From NCBI RefSeq assembly GCF_021917145.1, contig NC_061081.1:2696058-2760057 (forward strand): DNA of 64,000 nucleotides. Direction: 5' to 3'. The DNA comes from Hypomesus transpacificus. Taxonomy: Eukaryota > Chordata > Actinopteri > Osmeriformes > Osmeridae. The notes beneath the pieces are model-generated. The model searched no databases. It saw only the letters and a list, made by a program, of their open reading frames with translations, and was not told the origin of the DNA. The position numbers were made by a program, and so were the translations under genes. Of this stretch, positions 61,395 through 64,000 are shown piece after piece (position 1 is the stretch's first letter; each line of letters opens with the position of its first letter).

Positions 61395-61768
61395 CTCCCC
61401 TCCCTCCCTCCCTCCCTCCCTCCCTCCCTCCCTCCCTCCCTCCCTCCCTCCCTCCCTCCCTCCCTCCCTCCCTCCCTCCCTCCCTCCCTCCTTCCCTCCC
61501 TCCCTCCCTCCCCTCCCTCCCTCCCTCCTCCTCCCTCCCTCCCTCCCTCCCTCCCTCCTCCCTCCCTCCCTCCCTCCCTCCCTCCCTCCCTCCCTCCCTC
61601 CCTCCCTCCCTCCCTCCCTCCCTCCCTCTCTCTCTCTCTCCCTCCCTCCTTCCTTCCTTCCTTCCTTCCTTCCTTCCCTCCCTCCCTCCCTCCCTCCCTC
61701 CTTCCTTCCTTCCTTCCTTCCTTCCTTCCCTCCCTCCCTCCCTCCCTCCCTCCCTCCCTCCCTCCCTC
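61395..61768. repeat. (CCCT)n microsatellite with CCTT blocks
   Basis: About 370 bases of CCCT tetranucleotide repeats with two internal blocks of TTCC. The minus strand is a GGGA repeat. The long Pro/Ser and Gly/Arg/Glu frames over it are artefacts of the repeat. Confidence 0.97.
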
Positions 61769-63307
61769 CACTCCGTCTTCACTACAGAACCACTTGTCGG
61801 ATCACAACTCAAGTTTCAGCCGAGACCAAGAATTGGCCTTACATGGGTCGGGTGACTTTTTGGTCCAACATCTGCTCCTCAACATCGAATCCCCTCGTAC
61901 CTGTTTGTGCGTGTTGTTGTAGCATATCAGCATCTGTTATCGGAGCTCAATTTTGCATTCGAATTACGCCAACGTCCGGTAACTCGTGGATTTCCTCTGC
62001 AGCGATAACGGCGACGCACGGCGAACCTGGCACACGCACCGCACATTCAGCCCCAACGTCTACAGCCGAAGGCACAGCAACGACCCCCCCCCCCCCCCCA
62101 CCACCACCATCACCACTCCTCCTACTCCCTGCTCTGGTGAGCTTTGAGAGGATGCCCAGACCTGTCACACAGACTGATACTGTTACTGATGGGGGGAGGG
62201 AGATTGAAAGAGAGTGTGTTTGAGAAAGAGACAGGAAGCAGGGGGGGAGGGGAATGGAGAAAAAGGCTGAAAACGACCTGTTGTATACTGCAGACTTCCG
62301 CCTTCAACTAATAAGACCACAGGTGTAGCTACAGATACAGCGATGGCGCGTGTATTCGAATGCTGTACGTGTCTCGTTTTTTTTCTGGTGTCGGTGTTTG
62401 ATACGTTGACGTTGTCTGGAGACATCGATTCCCAGATTAGTCTTCATTGGGTTGCTACGGGAAGAGTGGTGTGTATGCTGGGATTAGACCAGATGTTCTA
62501 TCTTAATCCATGCTCACATTGGACCCTGCCAAATCTCTGTCAAGTATAAAATGACCAAACATCTACAAACTTTCATGCAAACACATAAGCACACTCACTG
62601 GCACACTCACACAAATGCATTCCTACACACTTTCTTGTTCTCCTCTCCCTTGGTAAGAAGCATTAGATAAATAGAGAGAAGAGAGACAGACTTACTAAAG
62701 AGCTGTAAGTATTACCATGCTGGCCAGGAGTTGTTAAAAGGAACAACTAAACTAAACTGTGTTGTTGTTCTTTGGATCAAGTTTAAAAGTTGTCAACTGT
62801 AAAACAGAAAATGTTCGACTTTCCTCAGAAATCAAGTATAATTCTCACCAAACTAGCAAGAGTCAACCTTGGGTCAGTGGGTTTAATACTGATAGTTATG
62901 ACTAAACGATCCCTTTTCTTTGCAAACAAAAGCACAGGAACAAAAACACTGGAATGCAACAACAACAAAAAAGTTAGATAGACTAAATTTGTGAAATGTT
63001 TTTTCCTTCTCTCTGACAGAGAAAGAGTGAAGGAAGAGAAGTGCTGGTGTCTGTTGTGGACCATCAGGGTGTAGAGAGAGGAGCGCATGTCGCGATGTGT
63101 TCCTCACTGTTTTCTCTCCGACTTTTGCCTAGTCCCTCTGTTTTTCTTTCCCCCTCTTCTTTATTTTCTTCCCTTATCTCTCTCGTTTATCTTTATCTTT
63201 ATGTCCAAGCGGATCTGGCCTTCGTCAGCAGCCAGAACACCCCCCCCCCCTCACCATCCTGCCTTCGTTCTTCATCCCATCCTTTCCTCTCCCTAGCCTT
63301 CCGATCC

Positions 63308-63309
<2 letters not shown>

Positions 63310-63351
<42 letters not shown>

Positions 63352-63370
63352 CTCTCTCTCTCTCTCTCTC
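63310..63370. repeat. (CT)n microsatellite
   Basis: CT repeat with one GG interruption. A further pure CT tract is at 63931-63972. Confidence 0.93.
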
Positions 63371-63924
63371 CTCTTCTGTTATTCTTCTTCACCTCTTTAC
63401 CAACTCCCTCCCCCCACTCCCACAAGAACACAGTGGACCCTTGGCTGACAGACCGGGGTGGAAGAAGGGGGATTTACACCTCTGGTCCTGAGCCAGGGAC
63501 AGTGCCAGGGGGGCTGGGGTCCCTCGGCCACCGAGGGGGGTCTATCACGATGTCACGTGTGATTTATGCAGCATACACACACACCTACGATCGAGCACTT
63601 AGATACCGCCCCCCCCCCCCCACACACACCAGCATTCCTTCCTTGTCCCTAACCTTTCGAAAACATGACTTTACTTACCTTACGGAGACATTTGGTTTGT
63701 AAAAAGCCAAACCAGACACAGCTCAGAGATCAAGGGAATTGTGTTCATGCCCTTATAATAATAGACAGCAACAGGATAGCCATTTGACCACACTGGCTTT
63801 AAAGTATCCACAAGGGCATAACCTTATGTTAAAACCACCAAACAACAATTGTTCCTTGAACCGCAATGCAAAAAAAACACAGGTTGAAAAGCACAGGTCA
63901 GTGGTGCATGGATCATATACAGTC

Positions 63925-63976
<52 letters not shown>

Positions 63977-64000
63977 TGACCGACCTAACCGCACAGCACT

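Noticed and set aside
61940..62090. CpG-rich stretch with possible exon (after TTCCTCTGCAG)
   Set aside because: No recognisable protein in any frame and it runs into a C homopolymer; left unannotated.
60931..62223. Reading frames of 167-326 aa rich in Pro/Ser or Gly/Arg/Glu
   Set aside because: Produced by the CCCT tetranucleotide repeat and flanking G/C runs on both strands.

Overview
The window is vertebrate nuclear DNA, most likely from a ray-finned (teleost) fish. The genes are intron-rich with GT-AG junctions. There are long GA/CT, CA/GT, TGTC and CCCT microsatellites, tRNA-headed SINEs with an L2-like tail, and a fish-style egfl7/miR-126 locus. The gene order matches the human 9q34.3 neighbourhood as I remember it (PPP1R26-MRPS2 and SNHG7-DIPK1B-AGPAT2-EGFL7). 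I cannot place the species more closely. Exon borders were read by hand from splice sites, reading phase and family similarity.

Layout. 1-3365 (+): the last three coding exons of a ppp1r26-like gene. 3871-6738 (+): mrps2, four coding exons, with a 1.5 kb terminal-inverted-repeat element in intron 3. 7471-7685 (+): a U2-snRNA-headed structured sequence. 8080-9500 (+): collagen-like mini-exons, then an isolated PRDM9-type SET exon; both look like gene fragments. 10140-12195 (+): a spliced, apparently non-coding host gene that matches SNHG7 by position and orientation and carries two related H/ACA-like RNAs in its introns. 13029-17345 (-): dipk1b, complete in five exons. 19978-28038 (+): agpat2, complete in six exons. 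31890-38477 (-): egfl7, seven coding exons, with miR-126 in the intron after the second EGF exon; the signal-peptide exon is not resolved. 44.8-45.1 kb: a possible upstream first exon and an ETS-rich promoter for egfl7. 45.1-64 kb: no gene I can support, mostly SINEs, microsatellites and homopolymers. In human, NOTCH1 lies beyond EGFL7, so this stretch may be egfl7 upstream or regulatory DNA.

The genes are independent units, not an operon: mitochondrial translation (mrps2), an ER-resident kinase-like protein (dipk1b), phosphatidic acid synthesis (agpat2), and a secreted vascular factor with its intronic microRNA (egfl7/mir126). dipk1b and agpat2 are head to head. The host gene and dipk1b, and agpat2 and egfl7, are tail to tail with poly(A) signals about 290 and 115 bp apart.

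The most notable observations are the SNHG7-like host gene with two covarying H/ACA-like RNAs, and two unrelated DNA transposons (in mrps2 and egfl7) whose target-site duplications begin exactly at the first intron base of a splice donor. The U2-headed RNA and the orphan PRDM9 SET exon also merit checking.
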